A stretch of 64,000 nucleotides of DNA from Streptomyces sp. NBC_01707 (GTDB lineage: Bacteria; Actinomycetota; Actinomycetes; Streptomycetales; Streptomycetaceae), in the NCBI RefSeq assembly GCF_041438805.1, contig NZ_CP109190.1, positions 1,798,001-1,862,000 of the forward strand, given 5' to 3'. Below the pieces are notes generated by a model. The model made no database searches and had not been told where the DNA came from. It saw nothing but the letters and a program-made list of their open reading frames with translations. The translations under genes and the position numbers were made by a program. Shown here in pieces: positions 1 through 7,522 of this stretch; within the stretch, counting starts at the first letter, position 1; each line of letters begins with the position of its first letter.

Positions 1-199
1 TTCGGGCCGCCGCGTGCGGCACGTAGCCGAGTTCGCCGGCTGCTTCCCTGACCCGACGGCGGGTCGGATCACTGATCCGCACGGTCGAATTGTTGTTGAG
101 TACGTACGACACGGTGGCCCGGGAGACGCCGGCGAGTCGCGCCACATCGGCGCTCGTCGGGATCGGACCTTCGGAGGGCTGCTCGGGTAACTGGCTCAT
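1..199 (-). CDS. LacI-family transcriptional regulator, N-terminal part (cut by window edge)
   Basis: Only the first 66 codons lie in the window. They carry the LacI-family helix-turn-helix: a TSADVARLAGVSRATVSYVL recognition region at about residues 15-34 followed by the hinge-type segment with RISDPTRRRVREAA. Such proteins usually repress sugar-utilisation genes and release DNA on binding a sugar or sugar phosphate; the ligand-binding domain lies beyond position 1, so the effector cannot be guessed. It is divergent from the NfeD-like gene at 249. I chose the ATG at 197-199 because it gives the standard short lead before the helix-turn-helix. Confidence 0.85.
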   Translation of the reverse strand, partial: MSQLPEQPSEGPIPTSADVARLAGVSRATVSYVLNNNSTVRISDPTRRRVREAAGELGYVPHAAAR

Positions 200-248
200 G
201 GCGTCGGGCAGTCTTCCAGACCGGCCCTGCGTGGGTACGCTCCGGGGC

Positions 249-467
249 ATGGATGACTCGTCGATGGTGGGACTGCTCGGCCGGGTGACCGGGACGGTGG
301 GGCCGGGGCTGGTCGGCGAGGTGATCGTACGGATTCGCGGGGGCGCCGAGCACTTCCTCGCGTACCCGTCCTCACCGTCGGACCGCATGGAGCCGGGGAC
401 GGTGGTGACGGTGATCGAATATCTTCCCCCGCGCACGGTGTACGTGGCGCGCGCGTACGACAGCTGA
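249..467 (+). CDS. Small NfeD-like OB-fold protein
   Basis: A 72-residue soluble protein with the glycine-rich beta pattern of the NfeD C-terminal OB-fold (GLLGRVTGTVGPGLVGEVIVR, then VTVIEYLPPRTVYVARA). Full NfeD proteins have a serine-protease or membrane part before this domain; here only the OB-fold is left. NfeD proteins are typically encoded beside flotillin-type SPFH proteins, and the next gene downstream is exactly that, which supports the call. The likely role is as a partner of the SPFH protein at the membrane. The length is short, and the assignment rests on fold-like pattern plus context. Confidence 0.65.
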   Translation: MDDSSMVGLLGRVTGTVGPGLVGEVIVRIRGGAEHFLAYPSSPSDRMEPGTVVTVIEYLPPRTVYVARAYDS

Positions 468-627
468 CGTGCACACGCAGGACAGGTGAGGGGCCCGACG
501 CACAGGCGTCGGGTCCGCGCCGGTCAAGAAAGCGGCAAGGTTCCGCCCACCTCTTCTCCACCGTCGCTCGCAGGAGAAGACTCCCTCTGTTCAGCAGTGC
601 CGACGGGGCACTGCGATAAGGGGGCGC

Positions 628-2169
628 ATGCCGATGGTCATCGGCGTCACGGCGGGGCTGGTTCTCGCCGCCATCATTGTGTTGATCGGCCTGTTCAAGC
701 TGATGTGGCGAGTGGCCGAGCCGAACGAAGCACTGGTCATATCGGGCTCGAAGCACAAGACCGAAGGTCTTGGCCAGGGCATGGGGTTCCGCATCGTCAC
801 CGGGCACGGCACGCTCGTCCTGCCCGGTGTGCAAGCGGTGCGGAAGATGTCTCTCGATCTCAACGAGACGGAGCTGTCCGTCGATTGCGTCACGCATCAG
901 GGGATTCCCCTGCGGGTGCGCGGTGTTGTCATCTTCAAGGTGGGCGACGACTTCGTGTCGATCGCCAATGCGGCCCGCCGCTTCCTCGACCAGCAGAAGA
1001 TGATGTCGGAGCGGGTGCACAACGTGTTCGCCGGTCACCTCCGTTCCATCGTCGGCGGGTTGACCGTCGAGGACATGATCCGGGACCGGGAGAAGCTCAC
1101 CGGTCAGACCCGGGCGGCGTGCGGCAGCGAGATGGAGAAGCTCGGGCTGATCGTCGATTCGCTGCAGATCCATGAGATCGAGGACCCGACCGGGTACATC
1201 AAGAATCTCGCCATGCCGCATGCCGCCGCCGTACAGCGGGATGCCCGGATCGCGCAGGCCGAGGCGAACCGGCGGGCGACCGAGGCGGAGCAGCAGGCCG
1301 CCGCCCGGATGTCGGAGGCGACCCGCGACAGCGAGATCCTGCAGGCCGGCTACCAGGCCGAGCGGGACAAGGCCGCGGCCAAGTCGCGGCAGGCGGGGCC
1401 GCTCGCCGACGCAGCGGCCCGGCAGGAGGTCGTGGTCCAGGAGACCCGGGTCGCCGAGCTGGAGGCCCAGCGGCGCGAGCAACAGCTGCAGGCCGACGTA
1501 CGGAAACCCGCCGATGCCCAGGCGTACGAGAAGCGCACGCTGGCGGAGGGCGAGCGCGACGCCCGGATCTCGGCCGCCGAGGCGCATGCGAAGGAGACGG
1601 AACTCGCCGCCGTCGCCGAGGCCAACCGGGTGAAGACGGCGGCGATCGCCGAGGCCGAGGCGACCAAGGCGCGTGGCGCCGCCGCCGCTTCGGCGACCCG
1701 GGCGACCGGTGAGGCGGAGGCAGCAGCAGCGCAGGCCAAGGGCCTCGCGCTGGCCGAGTCGACCCGGGCGAAGGGACTGGCCGAGGCGGAGGCGATCAAG
1801 GCACGGGCTGCGGCGCTGGCCGAGAATCAGGAGGCCGTGGTCGCACAGCAGTTGGCGGAGAGGTGGCCGGAGATCGTCGAGGCCGGCGCGGGCGCCTTCA
1901 GCAGCGTCGATCACATGGTGCTGCTGAACGGGGCCGACGGCATGTCGGAGATGTTCGCGAAGGCCCTGACGATGGGTGGTACGGGGCTGGGCCTGGCCCG
2001 CCAGCTGCTGTCCACGATGAGCCAGGGCGACGGCCGGAACGATGGCCGGACCAACGGTGGGACGGAGGCTGCACCCCCGGTCAACGGTGTCGCGCCCACG
2101 GTCCCGCCCGTGCCGCGCAAGGAGCGCATTCCGGTGACGGGCGGTCAGGAGGGCGGCGCACCCTCCTGA
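628..2169 (+). CDS. Flotillin-like SPFH/Band 7 membrane scaffold protein
   Basis: A 513-residue protein with one N-terminal membrane segment at about residues 6-28, then the SPFH domain (about 30-230) containing the flotillin-typical stretch DSLQIHEIEDPTGYIKNL. A long Ala/Glu-rich coiled coil follows (about 235-400), and the C-terminal tail is Gly/Pro-rich. Flotillins form oligomeric scaffolds in ordered membrane microdomains and organise transport, secretion or signalling complexes. The ATG is preceded by AAGGGGG. It follows the mini-NfeD gene by 160 bp, the classical NfeD-flotillin pairing, and a 12-bp inverted repeat lies behind its stop. Confidence 0.9.
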   Translation: MPMVIGVTAGLVLAAIIVLIGLFKLMWRVAEPNEALVISGSKHKTEGLGQGMGFRIVTGHGTLVLPGVQAVRKMSLDLNETELSVDCVTHQGIPLRVRGVVIFKVGDDFVSIANAARRFLDQQKMMSERVHNVFAGHLRSIVGGLTVEDMIRDREKLTGQTRAACGSEMEKLGLIVDSLQIHEIEDPTGYIKNLAMPHAAAVQRDARIAQAEANRRATEAEQQAAARMSEATRDSEILQAGYQAERDKAAAKSRQAGPLADAAARQEVVVQETRVAELEAQRREQQLQADVRKPADAQAYEKRTLAEGERDARISAAEAHAKETELAAVAEANRVKTAAIAEAEATKARGAAAASATRATGEAEAAAAQAKGLALAESTRAKGLAEAEAIKARAAALAENQEAVVAQQLAERWPEIVEAGAGAFSSVDHMVLLNGADGMSEMFAKALTMGGTGLGLARQLLSTMSQGDGRNDGRTNGGTEAAPPVNGVAPTVPPVPRKERIPVTGGQEGGAPS

Positions 2170-2181
2170 CCGGTCGTGGCG

Positions 2182-2230
2182 GCTGTGGCCGGTTCCTGTC
2201 CGTCAACCACGGGCGAGTACCGGCCACAGC
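2182..2230 (+). terminator. Long-loop inverted repeat behind the flotillin gene
   Basis: GCTGTGGCCGGT at 2182-2193 is matched by ACCGGCCACAGC at 2219-2230, 12 bp perfect with a 25-nt loop and no T-tract. It lies 13 bp after the stop codon, so termination is the simplest reading; an operator for the following toxin gene is possible. Confidence 0.45.
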
Positions 2231-2375
2231 TGTGTGCCGTCCCGTCCGTATCCCGACGAGCGGCGCGGCCCGCCCGGTGCTCTCCGCAGCGCATCGGCGT
2301 CTTCCTTCCCGATCCGCTGCGTGTCCGGCGGACCCGGCTCCACGGAATGGGTCGTACACGTTCTACGGTGTTCGG

Positions 2376-2861
2376 ATGACGATCCCTCACCGTTCAGTCG
2401 GCACATTCAGCATGAACAGCAGCGACGGCTCGGCCGACTTCCCCGGCCGTTCCGGTCCGACCGCCACCGCCGAGGCCGACCCGCACGACGTGGGCCAGGT
2501 CCGCACCTCGTACGCCCCCGACCGTGACGGCGATCCCGACCCCGGCGAGATCGTCTGGACCTGGGTGCCGTTCGAGGAGAACGACGGCCGGGGCAAGGAC
2601 CGCCCGGTGCTCGTGGTCGCGCGCGAGGCGGCGGGCACACTGCTCGCCGTGCAGCTCTCCAGCAAGCAGCACGACCGGGACCACGAGTGGGTGGCCCTCG
2701 GCGCCGGGCCGTGGGACAGCTCGGGCCGGCCGTCCTGGGTCGATCTGGACCGGATGCTGCGGGTGCACGAGGACGGGATGCGCCGCGAGGCGTGCGCGCT
2801 GGACCGGGACCGCTTCGATCTGGTCGTCGGGCGGCTGCGGGAGCGCTACGGCTGGGGCTGA
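2376..2861 (+). CDS. Orphan PemK/MazF-family protein (type II toxin fold)
   Basis: From the ATG at 2376 it encodes 161 residues (149 from the alternative ATG at 2412). About 55 low-complexity residues precede the PemK/MazF fold, recognised by PGEIVWTWVPFEENDGRGKDRP and the following VLVV and LAVQLSSK strands. MazF/PemK enzymes are mRNA interferases of the SH3-like barrel family. No antitoxin-like gene is adjacent on either side: upstream is the flotillin, downstream the convergent PARG gene. It may therefore be a domesticated homologue, as is common in Streptomyces. No convincing ribosome binding site distinguishes the two starts. Confidence 0.75.
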   Translation: MTIPHRSVGTFSMNSSDGSADFPGRSGPTATAEADPHDVGQVRTSYAPDRDGDPDPGEIVWTWVPFEENDGRGKDRPVLVVAREAAGTLLAVQLSSKQHDRDHEWVALGAGPWDSSGRPSWVDLDRMLRVHEDGMRREACALDRDRFDLVVGRLRERYGWG

Positions 2862-2904
2862 CCGACGGGGCCGGGGCCACCGGCCGTGGCGGCCTACGTG
2901 GGCT

Positions 2905-3125
2905 CTCCGGCTCGACACCGTCACGGAGCACCCATCCCTCCAGCTCGACCTGACGGTTACGGTTGGTGTACGCGCCCGACCCCACGGCTCGACGTCGCCG
3001 TCAAAGCCGCTGCCCACAGCACCGGTCCGAGGTGGGCCGTCACAGTCGGTCCACACTCCTCCGGCTCAACGTGACCCTTACGGTGGAGCGCCACTCCCCC
3101 GGCCCAACGTCACGGATACGTCTGC
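2905..3125. repeat. Cluster of imperfect copies of a 12-14-nt motif
   Basis: The interval between the convergent toxin-like and PARG genes holds recurring variants of a motif roughly STSACSSWTACGG: CTGACGGTTACGGT at 2950-2963, GTGACCCTTACGGT at 3071-3084 and GTCACGGATACG at 3109-3120. Most are preceded by CTCGAC or CTCAAC (also at 2911 and 2988). They are not exact repeats. The arrangement resembles degenerate dyads of MerR-type operators, but there is no outward promoter to serve, so the function is unknown. The last copy runs into the end of the PARG gene. Confidence 0.35.
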
Positions 3126-3952
3126 GGCTCGCGACCGAACGTCCGGGCGAACGCCGTACGGGTGGCCGCTGCGCGGCTGCGGTCGAGGATGCCGAAGACG
3201 ATCTGCTCGAAGTGGCCGGCGAACCGGCCCCCGTCGGCGAGCAGCGCCCGGAACGCACCGGCCACCTGCGCCGGATCGTTCATGAACACTCCGCAGCCCC
3301 AGGCCCCGAGCACCAGCCTGCGGTACCCACGCACGGCGGCGACCTCCAGTACCCGCTCGGCGCGGGACGCGAGCACCGCGGGGATGCGGTGGGCGTCCTC
3401 GGGCGTCCGGCTGCGGATCACTCCGGCGTTGGGCGCCGGCGAGGTGAGGAAGCCGACGGTGTAAGGGGTGTCGAGCAGCCGCCCCCGGTCGTCACGGAAC
3501 ACCGGAACACCGGGCGAGTGGATCACCCGATCGGTGTAGAAGGCACTGCGCTCGGCCCGGTGGTGGGCGTAGTAGTCGGGGGCCCGCAGCAGGGTGGCGT
3601 ACAGCGCGGAGCCGCGGCACAGGGCCTCCTCCTGGGCCTGCGCGCCGTTCAGGTAGCCGCCCCCCGGGTTACGGGCGGAGGCGTAGTTCAGGACGGCGAT
3701 CCTGCCGGCCCCCTCGCCGGTCATCCGGCGCGCCGCCTGCAGGCTGCTCTCGTCGGTCACCTCGATGACCGAGGCGCGGTCTGTGTCGAGTGCGGCCACG
3801 GGCACCGGGTCGGGCCCGTACAGCCGCGTCCCGGAGAGCGCGGCGGCCAGAGTGCGCTCAATACTGATCTCACGCCCCTCGGGCGTGCGGTAGAGCCCGG
3901 CTTCGACGATGGACTCGGTCTCTGTCGCGATGGCGCGCAGCCGTGCGCTCAT
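3110..3952 (-). CDS. Bacterial-type poly(ADP-ribose) glycohydrolase (TIGR02452/PARG-like macro fold)
   Basis: A 280-residue protein carrying the bacterial PARG signature GGG-x(6-8)-QEE as NPGGGYLNGAQAQEEALCRG at about residues 110-130. The later GAWGCGVFMNDP matches the second conserved block of the TIGR02452 family. These enzymes remove ADP-ribose polymers or reverse ADP-ribosylation of protein or nucleic acid. The ATG at 3952 has GGGGAG just upstream. It is transcribed alone, divergently from egtA and convergently to the PemK-like gene. The family call is firm; the physiological substrate is unknown. Confidence 0.85.
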   Translation of the reverse strand: MSARLRAIATETESIVEAGLYRTPEGREISIERTLAAALSGTRLYGPDPVPVAALDTDRASVIEVTDESSLQAARRMTGEGAGRIAVLNYASARNPGGGYLNGAQAQEEALCRGSALYATLLRAPDYYAHHRAERSAFYTDRVIHSPGVPVFRDDRGRLLDTPYTVGFLTSPAPNAGVIRSRTPEDAHRIPAVLASRAERVLEVAAVRGYRRLVLGAWGCGVFMNDPAQVAGAFRALLADGGRFAGHFEQIVFGILDRSRAAATRTAFARTFGREPQTYP

Positions 3953-4025
3953 CGGCACTCCCCCGTGTGATGCATACGGGGCATGATCGACGCTCCTGCG
4001 CTCCCGGCGCAACGGAATTATGTGC

Positions 4026-4083
4026 CGCGCAAGGGCACCCTTGTGCGATCTCCCCGCAAGGGTTTGGGTGGTACGGACGTACC
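4026..4083 (+). promoter_or_regulatory. Two palindromes in the egtA upstream region
   Basis: CGCGCAAGGG (4026-4035) and CCCTTGTGCG (4038-4047) form a near-perfect inverted repeat around CA. Then GGTACG (4070-4075) and CGTACC (4078-4083) flank GA and end one base before the AAAAAGGAGG ribosome binding region of egtA. Both lie in the 150-bp gap between the divergent PARG and egtA genes and could bind a regulator of ergothioneine synthesis or shape the leader. No regulator gene is adjacent. Confidence 0.4.
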
Positions 4084-4101
4084 GAAAAAGGAGGCCCCGG
4101 C

Positions 4102-5436
4102 ATGTCACCGGACGCACCCGTCGGCCACGGTCCGACCGATTACGACCGCCCTCTCGGTGAGGGCGATGCGGAGGATTTACTGCGATGCATCTGCTTCAAG
4201 ACCGGCCCGCCCCGGACGGTCGGGGTCGAGCTCGAATGGCTCGTTCACGACCGTGACCGGCCCCGTACCCCGGTCGCCCACGACCGTGTCGACGCGGCCG
4301 TCGCCGCCGTGGGCGCACTGCCGCTGAGCGCGGCGCTCACGTTCGAACCCGGCGGACAGCTGGAGCTCAGCTCGCAGCCGGCGGACTCCCTGATGGCCTG
4401 TATCGACACCATGGCCACCGACCTGGCCGCCGTACGCGCCGCGCTCGGCCGGCTGGACCTCGTACCGGTCGGACTCGGCGTCGATCCGTGGCATCCCCCA
4501 CGCCGTCTGCTGCACGAGCCCCGCTACGACGCCCTGGAGGCCTCGTTGGACCGGTCGGGACCGGCGGGTCGCGCCATGATGTGCTCCACCGCGTCCGTCC
4601 AGGTCTGTCTGGACGCCGGCGAGGAGGAGCCGGGGCCGCTCGGCCACGGGCGGCGCTGGCAGCTGGTGCACCTGTTGGGTGCGGTGCTGGTGGCGGCGTT
4701 CGCCAACTCGCCGTACCGGGAGGGCCGCCCGACGGGATGGCGGTCCACCCGCCAGTCGCTGTGGGCCGATCTCGATCCGGTGCGGAGCCTGGCACCGCCT
4801 GGCCGTTCCGCCCCGCGCGACGACTGGGCCACGCATGTGCTCGACGCCCCGGTGATGTGCATCCGGAGCGACGAGGCGCCGTGGGCCGTGCCGGTCGGTC
4901 TGACCTTCCGGAACTGGATCCGTACGGGTGCGCCGCGGCCGCCGACGCGCGCCGATCTCGAGTACCACATGACCACGCTGTTTCCGCCGGCTCGCCCGCG
5001 CGGACACCTCGAACTGCGCATGATCGACGCACAGTTCGGTGACGACGGATGGCTTGTACCGCTCGCCGTCACCACCGCCCTGTTCGACGACCCGGAGGCC
5101 GCCGAGACCGTGTACCGCACTGTCAAACCTCTGGCCGAGATAGCAGGCGCGCGGTCCGCTCCGCGCAATCCGCTCTGGGTCGGCGCCGCCCGTGACGGCC
5201 TGGCCGACCCGGAACTGCGGGTGACAGCCGCGACCTGCTTCGAAGTGGCGCTGGAGGCTCTGCCCCGACTGGGTGCTTCCGAGGCCGTTCAGCAGGCGGT
5301 GGCGGTCTTCCACGACCGCTTCGTCGCCCGGGGCCGGTGTCCTGCCGACGATCTGCCCGAACTTCTCGCGATGCCCTCGGTGCATGCGGCGCCCCCGGCG
5401 CTTCGTCCGGATGAGGGAAGGAAAGCCCGCTCATGA
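4102..5436 (+). CDS. egtA: Glutamate-cysteine ligase EgtA
   Basis: A 444-residue GCS2-type ATP-dependent ligase that makes gamma-glutamylcysteine, the sulfur donor used by EgtB. The N-terminal half shows the active-site pattern VGVELEWLVHD and LTFEPGGQLELSSQP; later come ASVQVCLD and FRNWIRTG. The ATG is preceded by an almost perfect AAAAAGGAGG at 7-nt spacing, much stronger than the in-frame upstream starts. It is the first gene of egtABCD, and its last four bases overlap the egtB start (ATGA), so the two are translationally coupled. Function follows from family and operon context. Confidence 0.95.
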   Translation: MSPDAPVGHGPTDYDRPLGEGDAEDLLRCICFKTGPPRTVGVELEWLVHDRDRPRTPVAHDRVDAAVAAVGALPLSAALTFEPGGQLELSSQPADSLMACIDTMATDLAAVRAALGRLDLVPVGLGVDPWHPPRRLLHEPRYDALEASLDRSGPAGRAMMCSTASVQVCLDAGEEEPGPLGHGRRWQLVHLLGAVLVAAFANSPYREGRPTGWRSTRQSLWADLDPVRSLAPPGRSAPRDDWATHVLDAPVMCIRSDEAPWAVPVGLTFRNWIRTGAPRPPTRADLEYHMTTLFPPARPRGHLELRMIDAQFGDDGWLVPLAVTTALFDDPEAAETVYRTVKPLAEIAGARSAPRNPLWVGAARDGLADPELRVTAATCFEVALEALPRLGASEAVQQAVAVFHDRFVARGRCPADDLPELLAMPSVHAAPPALRPDEGRKARS

Positions 5437-6767
5437 CTGAAACCCCCGCAACCCCGACGCCCGAACTCGACACGGAGGCGCTGCGGCAGCGCGCTCTCGC
5501 GGCGCTCCTCACCGCCCGGGAACGCACCACGCTCCTTACCGACAGCGTCGACGACCGTGAACTGACGGCCCAGCACTCCCCGTTGATGTCGCCGCTGGTC
5601 TGGGACCTCGCGCACATCGGCAATCAGGAGGAGTTGTGGCTGCTGCGCGGCGTCGCCGGGCGGGAGGCGATGCGCCCCGAGATCGACGGGCTGTACGACG
5701 CCTTCGAGCATCCGCGGGCCAGCCGCCCCTCTCTTCCGCTGCTGCCGCCCGCCGAGGCCCGCTCGTACGCCGCGGAGGTACGTGGCAGGGCCCTGGACGT
5801 CCTGGAGAGCACCGCTCTGATCGGTGACCGCCCGCTCGTGGAGGCCGGCTTCGCCTTCGGGATGATCGCCCAGCACGAGCAGCAGCACGACGAAACGATG
5901 CTGATCACCCACCAGCTGCGATCCGGTCCGGCCGTGCTCACCGCGCCGGAGCCGCCGCGGCCGACCGACGCGGCCTCGCTTCCCGCCGAAGTCATGGTTC
6001 CCGGGGGCTCGTTCACCATGGGTACGTCGACCGAGCCGTGGGCGCTCGACAACGAGCGCCCCGCCCATGTGCGTGAAGTGCCGGGGTTCTTCATCGACAC
6101 GGCGCCGGTCACCTGCGGCGCGTACGAGCGCTTCGTCGAGGACGGCGGCTACACCGATCAGCGCTGGTGGGCCCCCGAGGGCTGGGCGATGGTCCGTGAG
6201 CACCGGCTGACCGCCCCGCTGTTCTGGCACCGGGACGCAGGCCAGTGGCTGCGCCGCCGTTTCGGGGTGACCGAGCCGGTGCCCGCCGACGAGCCGGTGC
6301 TCCATGTCAGCTGGTACGAGGCGGACGCGTACGCCCGCTGGTCGGGGCGCAGGCTGCCCACCGAGGCCGAGTGGGAGAAGGCGGCGCGCGACGACCCGGC
6401 TTCGGGGCGTTCACGGCGCTATCCGTGGGGCGACGAGGACCCGTCCCCCGAGCGGGCCAACCTGGGCCAGCGCCATCTGCGGCCCGCACCGGCCGGGGCG
6501 TACCCGGCGGGTCGGTCACCGCTCGGGGTGAGGCAGTTGATCGGTGACGTGTGGGAGTGGACGTCGAGCGACTTCCTCCCCTATCCGGGCTTCTCGGCAT
6601 TCCCCTACCGCGAGTACTCGGAGGTCTTCTTCGGGCCCGGCCACAAGGTGCTGCGCGGCGGCTCGTTCGCCGTGGACACCGTGGCCTGCCGAGGCACCTT
6701 CCGGAACTGGGACCTTCCGGTGCGGCGCCAGATCTTCTCCGGGTTCCGTACCGCGAGGGATATCTGA
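5433..6767 (+). CDS. egtB: Ergothioneine sulfoxide synthase EgtB
   Basis: A 444-residue non-haem iron enzyme that joins gamma-glutamylcysteine (or cysteine) to hercynine with O2. It has the N-terminal DinB-like helical domain with the iron-binding HxxxHxE motif (QHEQQHDET, about residues 147-155), then the formylglycine-generating-enzyme-like domain (VPGGSFTMGT, RLPTEAEWEKAARD, VWEWTSSDFLPYPGF, LRGGSFA). Length is standard for actinobacterial EgtB. It overlaps egtA by 4 bp, and its stop is shared with the start of egtC (TGATG). Confidence 0.95.
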   Translation: MTETPATPTPELDTEALRQRALAALLTARERTTLLTDSVDDRELTAQHSPLMSPLVWDLAHIGNQEELWLLRGVAGREAMRPEIDGLYDAFEHPRASRPSLPLLPPAEARSYAAEVRGRALDVLESTALIGDRPLVEAGFAFGMIAQHEQQHDETMLITHQLRSGPAVLTAPEPPRPTDAASLPAEVMVPGGSFTMGTSTEPWALDNERPAHVREVPGFFIDTAPVTCGAYERFVEDGGYTDQRWWAPEGWAMVREHRLTAPLFWHRDAGQWLRRRFGVTEPVPADEPVLHVSWYEADAYARWSGRRLPTEAEWEKAARDDPASGRSRRYPWGDEDPSPERANLGQRHLRPAPAGAYPAGRSPLGVRQLIGDVWEWTSSDFLPYPGFSAFPYREYSEVFFGPGHKVLRGGSFAVDTVACRGTFRNWDLPVRRQIFSGFRTARDI

Positions 6768-7522
6768 TGTGCCGCCACATTGCTTACCTGGGACCGTCGG
6801 TGGCGCTCGGTGAGCTGCTGACCCGGCCGCCCCACGCCTTGGTCCGCCAGTCCTGGGAGCCACGCCGGCAGAAGTACGGAACGGTCAACGCGGACGGTTT
6901 CGGCGTGGGCTGGTATGCGGACGGGGACCCGGTCCCGGGACGCTACCGGCGCCAGGGGCCCGTCTGGGCCGACCAGTCGTTCGACGATCTGGCCAGAGTC
7001 GTACGCAGCACGGCCCTGCTCGCCGCCGTCCGGGACGCCACCGAGAGAGACGCGGACGGTGAGGCCGCGGCCGCGCCGTTCGCGGCGGGGCGGCTGCTGT
7101 TCAGCCACAACGGCGCGGTGAAGGGCTGGCCCGGATCGCTGGCGCCGCTCGCCGCCACGCTGCCCCCGGCCGAGCTACTCGCCCTTGCGGCCCGCTGCGA
7201 CTCGGCCCTGATCTGGGCGCTGGTGCGGCACCGTGTCGCGGATGGCGACGACGTGCCCCAGGCGGTCGCCGACACGGTGCGCGAGGTCGCGGAGGCTGCG
7301 CCCGGCTCCCGGCTGAATCTGCTGCTCACCGACGGTACGACGATCGTGGGGACGGCCTGGGGCGACACCCTGTGGTATCTGGCCGAGCCGGGCCACCGAA
7401 CGGTCGTGGCCTCGGAACCCTACGACGACGATCCGCACTGGCGAGAGGTCCCCGACCGCACCCTGCTGGTCGCGACCCGCGCCGACGTTCTGCTCACCCC
7501 GCTCAAGGAGCCCACCGAGTGA
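6767..7522 (+). CDS. egtC: Gamma-glutamyl-hercynylcysteine sulfoxide amidohydrolase EgtC
   Basis: A 251-residue class II glutamine-amidotransferase-like (Ntn) hydrolase that removes the glutamyl group from the EgtB product. The catalytic Cys2 is directly after the initiator (MCRHIAYLG). Further family blocks are NADGFGVGWY, LFSHNGAVKGW, RCDSALIW and VVASEP. Its ATG overlaps the egtB stop by one base, and its end overlaps the GTG of egtD by 4 bp (GTGA). Confidence 0.95.
   Translation: MCRHIAYLGPSVALGELLTRPPHALVRQSWEPRRQKYGTVNADGFGVGWYADGDPVPGRYRRQGPVWADQSFDDLARVVRSTALLAAVRDATERDADGEAAAAPFAAGRLLFSHNGAVKGWPGSLAPLAATLPPAELLALAARCDSALIWALVRHRVADGDDVPQAVADTVREVAEAAPGSRLNLLLTDGTTIVGTAWGDTLWYLAEPGHRTVVASEPYDDDPHWREVPDRTLLVATRADVLLTPLKEPTE

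Noticed and set aside
196..1914. Long open frame on the minus strand opposite the flotillin gene
   Set aside because: The product is Arg/Leu/Gly-rich with no family pattern, and the opposite frame encodes a clear SPFH protein; long antisense frames are a by-product of high G+C.
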